Counted from the stretch's first letter, positions 24,463 through 34,113 are shown. The stretch: 64,000 bases of DNA from NIOZ-UU13 sp964417935 (GCA_964417935.1 CAYQKF010000001.1:60770-124769), one strand, 5' to 3'. Notes: generated by a model from the letters alone, not told the origin. Numbers and translations: made by a program.

Positions 24463-27400
24463 ACCTGTGCTTTCTTTATATCTGCATGATAATTCTGGAG
24501 GGATTTTACTTGTCCGGCCTTTTGTTGAAAAGCGGCTATACCCTTTACCGTTGCAGCGGCGGCGGCTACGGTTGTAATGTAGGGTATTTTGTATTTGATA
24601 GCTGCTTTACGAATATAGGAATCATCATATTTACTTTGTTTGCCCCCCGGTGTATTGACGACAAGCTGTATTTCTCCATTTTTTATACTATCAAGAATAT
24701 TTGGTCTTCCCTCGTGCATTTTAAGGACACTTTCCGATTCTATTCCATTCTCAGATAGAAATTGGTTTGTCCCTTTAGTAGCTTTAATCTTAAAACCGAC
24801 ATCTTTAAACTGCTTTGCTACCGGCAGTGCGGAAGACTTTTCGTCATCTGAAATGGTAATCAGGACGGTTCCGTCCAAAGGCAACGGCAATTGTGTTGCC
24901 TCCTGGGCCTTATAAAAAGCAAGTCCAAATGAATCCGCCATGCCAAGGACCTCGCCGGTCGAGCGCATTTCAGGCCCTAAGAGAGGGTCCACCTCATGGA
25001 ACATATTAAAGGGAAACACAGCTTCCTTGACCCCAAAATGAGGTATGGACAATCTCTCTAATTCCATATCCGAAAGACGTTTGCCAAGCATAAGCTGTGT
25101 GGCAATAGGAACCATTGGAATACCGCAAACCTTGGAAACCAGCGGAACGGTTCTTGAGGCACGCGGATTGGCCTCGAGAATATAAACAACATCATCGGCA
25201 ATGGCATACTGGATGTTCATCAGGCCAACTACGTTAAACTCAATGGCAATTTTCCGGTTATAATCATAGATTGTTTTGAGATGCTTTTCGGGAATACTAA
25301 CAGGCGGAAGCACACACGCGGAATCACCTGAATGGACGCCTGCAAGCTCAATATGTTCCATAATCGCAGGAACAAAAGCGTCTGTGCCGTCGGCAATGGC
25401 ATCTGCTTCGACTTCAATAGCGTTTTCCAGAAATTTATCAATCAAGATAGGTCTTTCGGGCGAGACATCCGTGGCCCTTGCGACATAGTATCTGAGCATT
25501 TCTTCATCGTGAACCACCTCCATTGCCCTGCCCCCAAGCACATAGGAAGGCCTGACCATTAACGGATAGCCAATTTTCTCTGCGATTTTAAGCGCCTCAT
25601 CCAGGGTGCTTGCCATTCCGGATTCCGGCTGTGGGATGCCGAGCTTTTTCATTAACTTGCGAAATCTATCCCTGTCTTCGGCAAGGTCAATCTTTTCCGG
25701 TGAAGTGCCGATAATTTTTACACCGGCATCTTCCAGCTCGCCGGCAATATTGAGGGGTGTTTGACCTCCGAACTGGACAATAACACCTTCCGGCTTTTCC
25801 TTATTATAAATACTTAAGACATCTTCAACGGTGAGCGGCTCAAAATACAGCTTGTCCGAGGTGTCGTAATCCGTGGAAACAGTCTCCGGGTTACAGTTGA
25901 CCATAATGGTTTCATAACCTTCATCGCGAAGTGCAAATGCGGCATGAACACAACAATAGTCAAATTCAATGCCCTGCCCGATACGATTTGGGCCGCCGCC
26001 AAGCACCATTATCTTGCGTTTATCGCTGACTTGAACTTTATCCGGGGCATTATAAGTTGAGAAGTAGTAGGCGGCATTTTCCACACCGCTTACAGGAACA
26101 GGTTCCCAGGCCTCAACAACGTTAAGGGCGATGCGTCTTTTCCTTATCTGTTCTTCCGGAACATTCAGGAGCTGGGCCAGATACTTGTCTGCGAATCCGT
26201 CCTTTTTCGCCCGGATTAGGAGGTCGTCCGGCAATTTTTTGCCCTTGTATTTTAATATTTCTTCCTCAAGCTCCACCAGCTCTTTCATCTGCTCAATAAA
26301 CCAGTGTTTAATATAGGTCTTTTCAAAGAGCGTATCAATACCGATGCCTTTACGCAGGGCCTCGTACATAATAAACTGGCGCTCACTCGTGGGCTCTCTT
26401 AAAAGGTCCATAAGCTCATCGAGGGATTTCTTATTAAAATCCTTTGCAAAGCCCAGCCCATAACGGTTAATTTCAAGAGAGCGAATGGATTTTTGAAATG
26501 CTTCCTTGTAGTTCTTGCCGATGCTCATTACCTCCCCGACGGCGCGCATTTGCGTACCCAGCTTATCTTCAATGCCTTTGAATTTTTCGAAGGCCCAGCG
26601 TGCGAACTTTACAACCACGTAGTCTCCAGAGGGGGTATATTTTTCAAGTGTGCCGTCACGCCAATATGGAATCTCATCCATAGTCAGACCGCCTGCCAAC
26701 ATTGAGGAAACCATCGCGATAGGGAAGCCGGTTGCCTTGGAGGCAAGCGCCGATGAGCGCGAAGTTCTCGGATTAATCTCAATGACGACGACCCGGCCGG
26801 TTTTGGGGTCGTGAGCAAACTGAATGTTGGTTCCCCCTATGACACCGATCGCTTCGACAATATCATAGGAATGCTTCTGGAGACGCTTCTGAAGCTCAGT
26901 CTCTATGGTCAACATAGGAGCGGTGCAATACGAATCTCCTGTATGAACACCCATGGCATCAACATTTTCTATAAAGCACACTGTGATCATCTGATTCTTC
27001 GCATCCCGAACAACTTCAAGCTCCAATTCTTCCCATCCGAGGACAGATTCCTCAACAAGAACCTGCCCGACAAGACTAAAAGAAAGTCCTCTACTGACAA
27101 CAGTACGGAATTCCTCGATGTTGTAAACCAGGCCGCCGCCGGTTCCGCCCATGGTATAAGCAGGGCGAATAACACAGGGTAAGCCGATATTCTCAAGCGA
27201 TTTTTCAGCTTCCTCAAGACTATTCGCAATCTCGCTTCTTGGCATCTCAATACCCAGTTGATTCATTGTATCCTTGAATGCCTGGCGGTCTTCTCCTCGT
27301 TCAATGGCGTCAACCTTAACACCTATAATCTGGACGCCGTATTTGGCCAGGATACCCTTGCGCGATAATTCCGCAGAAAGGTTAAGGCCTGTTTGTCCAC

Positions 27401-27671
27401 CGAGATTGGGCAGCAGCGCATCGGGTTTCTCTTTTGCAATAATCTGCTCTATGGTTTTGATATTAAGCGGCTCAATATATGTTGCATCGGCCATACCGGG
27501 GTCGGTCATGATGGTTGCCGGGTTGGAATTGACAAGCACAATTTTGTAACCCAGTTTCCGAAGGGCCTTGCACGCTTGTGTGCCGGAATAATCAAATTCA
27601 CAGGCCTGGCCAATAATAATCGGGCCTGAGCCTATTATCAGTACTTTATGAATATCTTCGCGTTTCGGCAT
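24453..27671 (-). CDS. carB: Carbamoyl-phosphate synthase large subunit
   Basis: 1072 residues, the normal length. Two ATP-grasp halves are evident: MPKREDIHKVLIIGSGPIII with EINPRTSRSSALASKATG in the first, and KIMVLGGGPNRIGQGIEFDY with EANPRASRTVPLVSKV in the second; a C-terminal MGS-like regulatory domain follows (about 935-1065). It combines bicarbonate, ATP and glutamine-derived ammonia into carbamoyl phosphate for pyrimidines and arginine. AAGGAG precedes the ATG by 8 bases. The last three codons and stop (VVM, TAG) come from the CTACATGAC repeat. The small subunit carA is not in the window. Confidence 0.96.
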   Translation of the reverse strand: MPKREDIHKVLIIGSGPIIIGQACEFDYSGTQACKALRKLGYKIVLVNSNPATIMTDPGMADATYIEPLNIKTIEQIIAKEKPDALLPNLGGQTGLNLSAELSRKGILAKYGVQIIGVKVDAIERGEDRQAFKDTMNQLGIEMPRSEIANSLEEAEKSLENIGLPCVIRPAYTMGGTGGGLVYNIEEFRTVVSRGLSFSLVGQVLVEESVLGWEELELEVVRDAKNQMITVCFIENVDAMGVHTGDSYCTAPMLTIETELQKRLQKHSYDIVEAIGVIGGTNIQFAHDPKTGRVVVIEINPRTSRSSALASKATGFPIAMVSSMLAGGLTMDEIPYWRDGTLEKYTPSGDYVVVKFARWAFEKFKGIEDKLGTQMRAVGEVMSIGKNYKEAFQKSIRSLEINRYGLGFAKDFNKKSLDELMDLLREPTSERQFIMYEALRKGIGIDTLFEKTYIKHWFIEQMKELVELEEEILKYKGKKLPDDLLIRAKKDGFADKYLAQLLNVPEEQIRKRRIALNVVEAWEPVPVSGVENAAYYFSTYNAPDKVQVSDKRKIMVLGGGPNRIGQGIEFDYCCVHAAFALRDEGYETIMVNCNPETVSTDYDTSDKLYFEPLTVEDVLSIYNKEKPEGVIVQFGGQTPLNIAGELEDAGVKIIGTSPEKIDLAEDRDRFRKLMKKLGIPQPESGMASTLDEALKIAEKIGYPLMVRPSYVLGGRAMEVVHDEEMLRYYVARATDVSPERPILIDKFLENAIEVEADAIADGTDAFVPAIMEHIELAGVHSGDSACVLPPVSIPEKHLKTIYDYNRKIAIEFNVVGLMNIQYAIADDVVYILEANPRASRTVPLVSKVCGIPMVPIATQLMLGKRLSDMELERLSIPHFGVKEAVFPFNMFHEVDPLLGPEMRSTGEVLGMADSFGLAFYKAQEATQLPLPLDGTVLITISDDEKSSALPVAKQFKDVGFKIKATKGTNQFLSENGIESESVLKMHEGRPNILDSIKNGEIQLVVNTPGGKQSKYDDSYIRKAAIKYKIPYITTVAAAAATVKGIAAFQQKAGQVKSLQNYHADIKKAQVVM

Positions 27672-27723
27672 TGGCGACTCCTTATTTCTTAATCCTCAAT
27701 TCTCTCTTGCTTTGACAACTGGT

Positions 27724-27753
27724 AAAATAGCATACTTGAATAGTGTAATACAA
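27724..27753 (-). promoter_or_regulatory. carB: Possible carB promoter
   Basis: On the minus strand TTGTAT (27753-27748) and TATTTT (27729-27724) are 18 bases apart, about 50 bases before carB. Both are partial matches to the sigma70 consensus. Confidence 0.3.
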
Positions 27754-27873
27754 GACATAAATGATAATACAAATTATTAGGACGGTTTATAATGCGTATA
27801 GATATGCTAAAGATATTCTGTTTTCTATCATCACCCCCCAGCCGGAGGATGGGCTTTAGCTCATGCTGTTTTC

Positions 27874-29649
27874 TTAGCTGCGAATCCTCGACAGTTTGAA
27901 GGCGCCCTCGCCGCCGTTTATCAAATGAATCAGCGGCTGAGGCCTGTCAAGGCCTTCGATGAACTTCGGCCTGGCTGCCCAGGGCGTAACGCTCAATACT
28001 CCGGTCAAATCCATCCAGTGCTGCAGTCGCCCAACCGGTAAATCCCAGGTCATATGGAGGTGGTTGGCCGGGGGGTATTGCTTATACTCGAGCATACTTG
28101 CGTATTTCGGCACGACAAACGTGTGCGGCCAGATAGGTGTGGTCAATTCACACATCGCCTTGGCGAGTTGTGCCGGCACTTCAGTGGTATGCGCCTCGTC
28201 CCAGACCAAACTGAATAAACCAGTGGGGCTGCTGTATGCGATTCGCCCGGCGATGCCTTCGATTCCTGCTGGTGTCATAAAGTTGACTGCGTTGCCACCG
28301 CCGGGGAAGTAGTTTTCTTCGGCCAAAGGCAACGATATGCCGGCCATAATATTCTTTACCGATGTTCCCGGCTTGGCCGCCCAATCAAATGATGCGCTGC
28401 CGGAGTTGGTGCCGTCAACCAGACCCTTCTCCCAGACTTCAGACTCCAGAGGCCAGAGGCCAGACTTTGAGCCTTGGGTCTTGGGTCTATGGTCTTGGGT
28501 CTGGAGTTTGACACCGATTTTTTGAGCTAATTCTTTTATTTCCCACGACTCCCAGACCTTTCTAAAGTCCATAAACAGAGGTGGATTTCCGCCGCTCAGG
28601 TACGTCATAAACAGCATCGTCAAAAGTCCCTGGACGTCAGCTTCGGTGGCGTAAGGAAGCGGTGCCTTGCGTCCGTTATGGTCGAAGGTAGAATTGAAGA
28701 AACTCTCCATTACGTCAGCTACGGGCAGAGGAATGCCCCGCAGGTCGCTGCCCCATTCCAACTGGCTCATAAATCCACCGCCAACCGCGTTCAGGTCCAT
28801 CATCAGGTTACGAACGATTAAGTACATCGCCAGACTCATATTGAATCGTTCGCTGTCTGCCTCATCACGCAATTCCAGTCGTTTACCGACGTATCTGCTG
28901 ACCCAGCCTCGCAACGACTTGAGTTCCTTTTCATTGTAGGCTTTTTTGTTGAGCATATCGGCCAGAAGCTTCATATCCAAACGCGTGATTTCCAGGCCAA
29001 ATGTATTCCTGATAGGAATGACGTGTGCCAGAGCCGTTTCCATTCCCATGGAGTCGTGCCCGAAAATCACAACTCTGCGGCCTCGTAATGCCACAGTAGT
29101 TAGGGCAGCATAGCACCAGTCGATAAGATTTTTGGCTGTCTGTTCCGTCATCTTCGGGTCCATACCGGTATCGGGCCAGGTGCCGACATTTAAGGTAACC
29201 ATTCGGCCATACTGACTGATTGCAGCGTTGAGCGCGTGGGCATAGACCACGCCGGGCTTGGGACCGCTGTTGCCGCAGGTAATGTTTATAGGTGTATTCA
29301 ATGGAAACTGCTGCAGCAGTGAAATGGCGGTAAGCTGCGGAAACGCCCAAGTGTCAGGCACACATACTAAAATGTCCACGCCGGCTTTGCGAAACTGCTG
29401 AGCTACAATGTCGGCCTGTGCTTCACCATCAATCAGCACAGTAGAATAAACGACCGGCACCGGTGTCTTATCAGGCAAAATGACAGAACCGCTTATGCAA
29501 TCAGCCGCCATTTTCGCAATGTTCTGACAGCGGGTTCGGCTGGCCGCATCGATACGAGGGTCGCTCGTAGCGAAAACTCCAATAACAGGAATCTTGGGCG
29601 TGGCTTTCCTTATATTCGGCAAGTGCCTGGATTCGACTTTCTTTGCCAT
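27874..29649 (-). CDS. L-fucose isomerase family protein
   Basis: 591 residues from the chosen ATG, the same as E. coli FucI. IPVIGVFATSDPRID, TCGNSGPKPGVVYAHALNA, TEADVQGLLTMLFMTYLSGG and the C-terminal NHLHMTWDLPVGRLQHWMD follow the FucI/AraA-type plan, in which Mn2+ is held by acidic residues and a His. The reaction would be L-fucose (or a related sugar) to the ketose. AAGGAG lies 8 bases before the ATG at 29649, preferred over the GTG three codons earlier. Residues about 382-405 (QDHRPKTQGSKSGLWPLESE) are encoded by direct repeats and look inserted. The next genes upstream encode E2 and E1 of a 2-oxoacid dehydrogenase. Confidence 0.8.
   Translation of the reverse strand: MAKKVESRHLPNIRKATPKIPVIGVFATSDPRIDAASRTRCQNIAKMAADCISGSVILPDKTPVPVVYSTVLIDGEAQADIVAQQFRKAGVDILVCVPDTWAFPQLTAISLLQQFPLNTPINITCGNSGPKPGVVYAHALNAAISQYGRMVTLNVGTWPDTGMDPKMTEQTAKNLIDWCYAALTTVALRGRRVVIFGHDSMGMETALAHVIPIRNTFGLEITRLDMKLLADMLNKKAYNEKELKSLRGWVSRYVGKRLELRDEADSERFNMSLAMYLIVRNLMMDLNAVGGGFMSQLEWGSDLRGIPLPVADVMESFFNSTFDHNGRKAPLPYATEADVQGLLTMLFMTYLSGGNPPLFMDFRKVWESWEIKELAQKIGVKLQTQDHRPKTQGSKSGLWPLESEVWEKGLVDGTNSGSASFDWAAKPGTSVKNIMAGISLPLAEENYFPGGGNAVNFMTPAGIEGIAGRIAYSSPTGLFSLVWDEAHTTEVPAQLAKAMCELTTPIWPHTFVVPKYASMLEYKQYPPANHLHMTWDLPVGRLQHWMDLTGVLSVTPWAARPKFIEGLDRPQPLIHLINGGEGAFKLSRIRS
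28435..28506. repeat. In-frame direct repeats inside the fucose isomerase gene
   Basis: CCAGAGGCCAGAGGCCAGA and CTTGGGTCTTGGGTCTATGG repeat types occur side by side, with unit lengths of 7-8 bases. They encode a polar Lys/Gln/Ser-rich stretch inside the conserved isomerase without breaking the frame. Confidence 0.65.
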
Positions 29650-29673
29650 TTCAAACACTCCTTTCTGGATTAG

Positions 29674-29850
29674 AAAGTGCCTAAAGTGAGCTAAAGTGAC
29701 AGCAAGGCTGTCATTCTGAGCCCTTCGCTGCGCTCAAGGACAGGCTCCGCGAAGAATCTCTCTTTCGTTGGCCAGATCCCTTCGACAAGCTCAGGGCAGG
29801 CTCTTCGGCTTCGCCTCAGGATGACACGTAAGTGTCACTTTAGGCACTTT
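29674..29850. mobile_element. Inverted-repeat element, copy A (between fucI-like and E2 genes)
   Basis: The outer ends AAAGTGCCTAAAGTGA and TCACTTTAGGCACTTT are perfect 16-bp inverted repeats. Inside are GTCATTCTGA...AAGAATCTC and CTTCGGCTTCGCCTCAGGATGAC segments, a common bacterial dispersed-repeat type, plus the palindrome GACACGTAAGTGTC. Its right end touches the stop codon of the E2 gene. Related to the element at 31112-31266. Confidence 0.65.
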
Positions 29851-31069
29851 AGTTCACTTGCTTTATATCTTCCAGCAGTTTTCTCACAAAATCCAGGAAC
29901 TGGGCTGCATAAGCACCGTTTGCAACTTTGTGGTCCACGGACAGGGTCATGTTCATTAACTTCCTTACTATGATGTTGCCGTTATCCGGCACACAAGTAT
30001 CGGTTATCCGGCCGATGCCCAGGATACTGCACTGGCCTGGTACAACTATCGGGATGAAGTTGTCTATCCCAGAGGCGCCGAGGTTAGTTACAGTGATACA
30101 GCCGCCCTCCAAATCGGTGGGAGCTAATTTATTGCTGCGCGCCCTTTCAACCAGTGCCTGACTGTCACGTGCAATCTGCTTGACGTCCTTTTTGTTCACG
30201 TCTTTGAGAATCGGTGCGACCAAACCGTCCGGAACAGATATTGCAAGGCCGATATGGATTGCCTGGGCCAACTTGATAGCCTCGCCGGCTAACTGGCCTG
30301 TCATAATCGGATATTTCTCCAGGCCCGTCGCTACGGCCTTGATAATAAAATCATTGTAGGAGATTTTCACGTCACCGCTTTCGTTCAGCTTTGTCCGGAG
30401 TTTTACTAAGTCGGTGACATCGGCCTTTACAGTCAGATAGAAACAGGGTATCTCACGCTTTGATTTTAGCATTCTCTCTGCGGTGATTTTCTGCAATCTG
30501 TTAAGCGGTACCGTCGCACCGAGTTTTACCTCTGCTGGAGCTTCCGGAGGTCCAGCGGGTTTAGCTGGTTTCGAGGCGGCGGCTTCTCTGACGTCCTGCT
30601 CGGTAATTTTGCCGGCAGGGCCGGTGCCGGTAAGCGCTGCCAGGTCCACGCCAAGTTCCTTAGCCAGCTTCTTTGCTCTTGGCGAAGCCATCACTCTACC
30701 TGCAGGCGTAGTCGGCTGTGGCTCAGGTGTAGCTGGTTCAACGGGCGCGGCTTGCTCAACAGGCTCCGCTTGCGGCACAGCAGGTGCGGCGGCCTTGAGC
30801 GAATCGACAAAGCTTTGCGGTACTTTTTCATCCTTGTCGCCGAGGACCAAAAGCGGCGCACCGACGGCAAGTGTTTCATCGACCTCAACGAGAATATGCT
30901 TTACAAAACCGTCGGCGGGTGATTCCATCTCGAGCGTCGCCTTGTCGGTCTCTATCTCAAAAATCACATCCCCTTTTCTTACCTCGTCACCAGCCTTAAC
31001 CAGACAATTAACAATGGTTCCTTCTTCCATTGTTTGGCCAAGCTGGGGCAATCTTACTTCTTTCGCCAT
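29849..31069 (-). CDS. pdhC: Dihydrolipoamide acyltransferase (E2 of a pyruvate dehydrogenase-type complex)
   Basis: 406 residues: N-terminal lipoyl domain with EIETDKATLE (lipoyl Lys43), a Pro/Ala/Glu-rich linker (about 88-125), a peripheral-subunit-binding domain (MASPRAKKLAKELGVDLAAL, about 126-165), and a catalytic domain from about 180. The active-site motif usually reads DHRxxDG; here it is D379-H-K-V-A-N384-G385, so the second Asp is Asn. It transfers the acyl group from E1 to CoA. AAGGA precedes the ATG by 9 bases. It lies between two related inverted-repeat elements; E1 is upstream and no E3 is in the window. Confidence 0.92.
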   Translation of the reverse strand: MAKEVRLPQLGQTMEEGTIVNCLVKAGDEVRKGDVIFEIETDKATLEMESPADGFVKHILVEVDETLAVGAPLLVLGDKDEKVPQSFVDSLKAAAPAVPQAEPVEQAAPVEPATPEPQPTTPAGRVMASPRAKKLAKELGVDLAALTGTGPAGKITEQDVREAAASKPAKPAGPPEAPAEVKLGATVPLNRLQKITAERMLKSKREIPCFYLTVKADVTDLVKLRTKLNESGDVKISYNDFIIKAVATGLEKYPIMTGQLAGEAIKLAQAIHIGLAISVPDGLVAPILKDVNKKDVKQIARDSQALVERARSNKLAPTDLEGGCITVTNLGASGIDNFIPIVVPGQCSILGIGRITDTCVPDNGNIIVRKLMNMTLSVDHKVANGAYAAQFLDFVRKLLEDIKQVN

Positions 31070-31111
31070 TACTTACAATCCTTCCGTTAGCATTTTATTT
31101 TTCCAATATTC

Positions 31112-31266
31112 AAGTGACCAAAGTGAGCTAAAGTGACAGCTTTGCTGTCATTCTGAACGCAGCGCAGCGAAGTGAAGAATCTCTTTTTCGTTGACCAGAT
31201 CCTTCGGCTTCGCCTCAGGATGACACTTACGTGTCACTTTAGGCACTTTTAACTTTAGGCACTTTT
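31112..31266. mobile_element. Inverted-repeat element, copy B (between E2 and E1 genes)
   Basis: Starts CAAGTGACCAAAGTGAGC and ends with CACTTTAGGCACTTT followed by a second AACTTTAGGCACTTTT unit. The core (GTCATTCTGAACGCAG, AAGAATCTCTTTTTCGTTG, CTTCGGCTTCGCCTCAGGA) closely follows copy A but is shorter by a central segment. Contains the palindrome GACACTTACGTGTC. Confidence 0.65.
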
Positions 31267-31290
31267 ATTTCGTTTCGGACTTAGTATTTT

Positions 31291-33531
31291 TTATACAATT
31301 GCCTTAACAGCTTCTACGATTTCCTGGACACTGGGGATGCTTGCCGTCTCCAACGGTTCGCTCATAGGTGGGGGTACGTCGGCTGCGGCCAGGTTGACCG
31401 GTGCCGCATCAAGATAATCAAATCCGTGTGAGCCGTCGCTAAATTCATATTCCATAAACCGACCGGCTATTTCTCTGCCTGCGCCGCAGGTGCAGAAACC
31501 CTCGCTGACGGTTATAAGCCGTCCGGTCTTGCGAACCGATTCAGCTATAGTATCCATATCCATCGGCTTTAGCGTTCGTATGTCGATTACCTCGGCGTCG
31601 ATGCCGTGTTCGGCGGCCAAGACTTTCGCTGCTTCCAGCGAATACATCACCATTCTGCTGTAGCTGACAATGGTTGCATCTTTGCCGGGCTTTTTGATAT
31701 CCGCCACACCTAACGGGATGATGTAATCGTCCCGCGGCACCGCACCGAGCTGGCCGTAAGTTGCCTTGTGCTCGATAAAGACAACGGGATTGTCACTGCG
31801 GATGGCGGCTTTGAGCAGACCCTTTGCATCGTAAGGTGTTGAGGGCATTACTACATAAAGGCCCGGGGGATGCATAAGCCAGGCTTCGAGTGATTCTGAA
31901 TGGTGGGCGGCGATACATCTTCCGACCCCGCCTTCGGTTCGCAGGACCATCGGGACCTTGGCTTTGCCGCCGAACATATAGCGGTTATAAGCGCCGACGT
32001 GGACGAGCTGGTCCATCGCTATCGTAACAAAATCGACGTACATAATCTCGGCCACCGGACGCATACCGCGAAGGGCCGCACCGACCGCAGCGCCTGCAAT
32101 TGCGGCCTCGGATATTGCGGTATCAATGACTCTGCCGGTACCGAATTCGGCCAAGAGTCCTCTCGTTGCCTGATATGCGCCGCCGTAAAGGCCGACGTCT
32201 TCGCCCATCACGATAACGTCTTGGTCCCGTTTAAGCTCTTCAGCCTGGGCGGCGGAGACCGCCTGGCCAATCGTCATAATATCCATACCGAACTGAGACT
32301 TAATCCGGCCCTTTGCCTGCTCAGCAGCTTCCTTCTTCGTTTTCGCTGTGGATGAAGCAAGAGCGGCCTGGAAGGCGGTGGTCGCTTCGGTCACTTTTGC
32401 ACTAAGTGCCCTGTCGGAGTCGATAAGCTCGGCGGGGTAAGTCTCCTCGACATACACATCTTTGGTTAGGTCCGCAGTGTTGGGCCAGGGACTGTCCATG
32501 CCGAACTTAGTGGCTGTTTCGATTGTGGCAAAGGCCTTATCCTTTATCTGGTCTAACTGCTCTGTTGTGCATAGCTTCTCGGCCAGCAGCTTTTCCCTTA
32601 GGACGGTAATAGGGTCGCGCTGGTGCCAGGCCTTTTCTTCGGCCTTGGTTCGATATGCGCGTGGGTCGCTTCGGCTGTGGCCGTACCAGCGATAGGTCTT
32701 GGCCTCGATGATTGTCATCTGGTTATCTTTTCGCGCCCTTTCCACAGCCCTGCGTACGGCAAGAAAGACCGCCATCGCATCCTGGCCGTCCATAATCATA
32801 GCAGGCACATCATAAGCAGCAGCCCTTTGAGCAATGTCCTCGATATTGCTGGCCCTGGTGGCACCTTCGATTTCACTACCGGAGAACGGCACGCTCATTC
32901 CGTAAAGGTTATTTTCGATTATCGCCACGAGCGGCACGGCCAGCGTTGAGGCCATATTCATTGACTCGTGAAAACTACCGCAGTTAGTGGAGCCGTCCCC
33001 GAAGAACGAAAGAACAACCTTGCCGGTCTTTTTGTATTTTTCCGCCAGAGCCGCCCCGACAGCCGCCGGCTGATTGCCGCCGACGATGCCGGTCGAGCCG
33101 AGATTATTTTGCTTATCTACTTCAGCGATGTGCATTGAGCCGCCTCTACCCTTGCAGTAGCCGGTCTCTTTGCCCATCAATTCGGCCATCATCTGGTTCC
33201 AGTGATTTTGGTGGTCGTCTTCGCTGTCGGCGTATTTGTTGCCGATGGCGCCGCAGTGACCGTGGCCTCGATGTGTTGAGCCGATGACGTCACCACACTC
33301 AATAGCGGCAATGGAACCGACGGCAACGGCCTCTTCGCCGGCGTAAAGATGTGAGGCGCCTTTGATAATATTCTGGCCCAAAAGCTCAAAAACCTTCTCC
33401 TCAAAAAAGCGAATCTCATAAATAGTCCTGAGCCAGTCGGTTGCATCCTCAAGACTGAGAGTCCCATCCTCGATAAGCTCTTTGACCTTTGGTTTCTGTT
33501 CTTTTCGAGTGTCCTCAATACAAAAATTCAT
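31291..33531 (-). CDS. Fused E1 alpha-beta subunit of a pyruvate (or acetoin) dehydrogenase complex
   Basis: 746 residues. The N-terminal 370 residues are E1-alpha: THRGHGH, GKGRGGSMH-like (CKGRGGSMHIA) and the thiamine diphosphate motif GDGSTNCGSFHESMNMAS ending IENN. The C-terminal 330 are E1-beta: MGEDVGLYGGAYQATRGL, DTAISEAAIAGAAVGAA, EGGVGRCIAAHHSES. A linker of about 40 residues rich in Ala/Lys joins them. Most bacteria encode these as two genes. GAGGAG lies 9 bases before the ATG at 33531, chosen over a GTG eight codons earlier. It decarboxylates the 2-oxoacid and passes the acyl group to the E2 encoded downstream. Acetoin dehydrogenase is an alternative reading. Confidence 0.9.
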   Translation of the reverse strand: MNFCIEDTRKEQKPKVKELIEDGTLSLEDATDWLRTIYEIRFFEEKVFELLGQNIIKGASHLYAGEEAVAVGSIAAIECGDVIGSTHRGHGHCGAIGNKYADSEDDHQNHWNQMMAELMGKETGYCKGRGGSMHIAEVDKQNNLGSTGIVGGNQPAAVGAALAEKYKKTGKVVLSFFGDGSTNCGSFHESMNMASTLAVPLVAIIENNLYGMSVPFSGSEIEGATRASNIEDIAQRAAAYDVPAMIMDGQDAMAVFLAVRRAVERARKDNQMTIIEAKTYRWYGHSRSDPRAYRTKAEEKAWHQRDPITVLREKLLAEKLCTTEQLDQIKDKAFATIETATKFGMDSPWPNTADLTKDVYVEETYPAELIDSDRALSAKVTEATTAFQAALASSTAKTKKEAAEQAKGRIKSQFGMDIMTIGQAVSAAQAEELKRDQDVIVMGEDVGLYGGAYQATRGLLAEFGTGRVIDTAISEAAIAGAAVGAALRGMRPVAEIMYVDFVTIAMDQLVHVGAYNRYMFGGKAKVPMVLRTEGGVGRCIAAHHSESLEAWLMHPPGLYVVMPSTPYDAKGLLKAAIRSDNPVVFIEHKATYGQLGAVPRDDYIIPLGVADIKKPGKDATIVSYSRMVMYSLEAAKVLAAEHGIDAEVIDIRTLKPMDMDTIAESVRKTGRLITVSEGFCTCGAGREIAGRFMEYEFSDGSHGFDYLDAAPVNLAAADVPPPMSEPLETASIPSVQEIVEAVKAIV

Positions 33532-33783
33532 ACTGCAAATCTCCTCAAAATCCACACTTCGGGGGCAAAAACGCCACAGCTACCCTGATAACAGCATTAA
33601 AAAGCGGTAGTATAGCACATTTTGCCCGTAAAAAGAAACCGAAGGTTCCTATTTTCTGTTTTTTTGCAAATAAGGCCGAAAAAGATCTCCATAACCTTTT
33701 TATTTGGATTACCTCAAGGTGTAATTCCGGATTAGCAGAACGGGGTGGAATTGGCAGGCGGATTTTGGTAAGATAAAAATTGT

Positions 33784-34062
33784 GGTTCAACTGCAAAAAA
33801 GTTGGTGGACTGATAAGAAATAAATCCTGCAAATCTTTTGGATTTAACGCTTCAAGGCAACAGCATGAATGGGTATAATGCCACCGCCATCGGGGAGGAT
33901 AGGGCCACGCGCCGAAGCGCCCCGAGCGCCCTGATGGTGGCATACAGCATAGGGCAGTATCTTAAACTGTGCCGCCTACTTATGATATTATGCTGGTGCC
34001 CAAAAAGCGATAAATCCTTTTATAATCATGTGTTGATCAACCAACTTTTTTGCAGTTGAACC
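33784..34062. mobile_element. 279-bp element with 23-bp perfect terminal inverted repeats
   Basis: GGTTCAACTGCAAAAAAGTT (first 20 of 23 bases, 33784-33806) recurs as its exact reverse complement at 34040-34062. The interior has a strong imperfect stem: ATGCCACC...CATCGGG (about 33879-33896) against CCCTGATGGTGGCAT (about 33929-33943), around a GC-rich core. No credible coding sequence, so either a non-autonomous transposable element or a structured RNA locus. Confidence 0.7.
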
Positions 34063-34113
34063 AAAATTATTAACCGTTCAGGTGGTAATATGTTGAATTT
34101 TGGCCATTTTATG

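Noticed and set aside
24282..24758. 158-codon plus-strand frame over the carB 3' end
   Set aside because: It is antisense to the conserved carB C-terminus and starts in REP repeats.
29674..31266. Composite transposon carrying the E2 gene
   Set aside because: The flanking elements are related but differ in length and core, carry no transposase, and the E2 gene fits its operon with E1. Kept only as a question in the findings.
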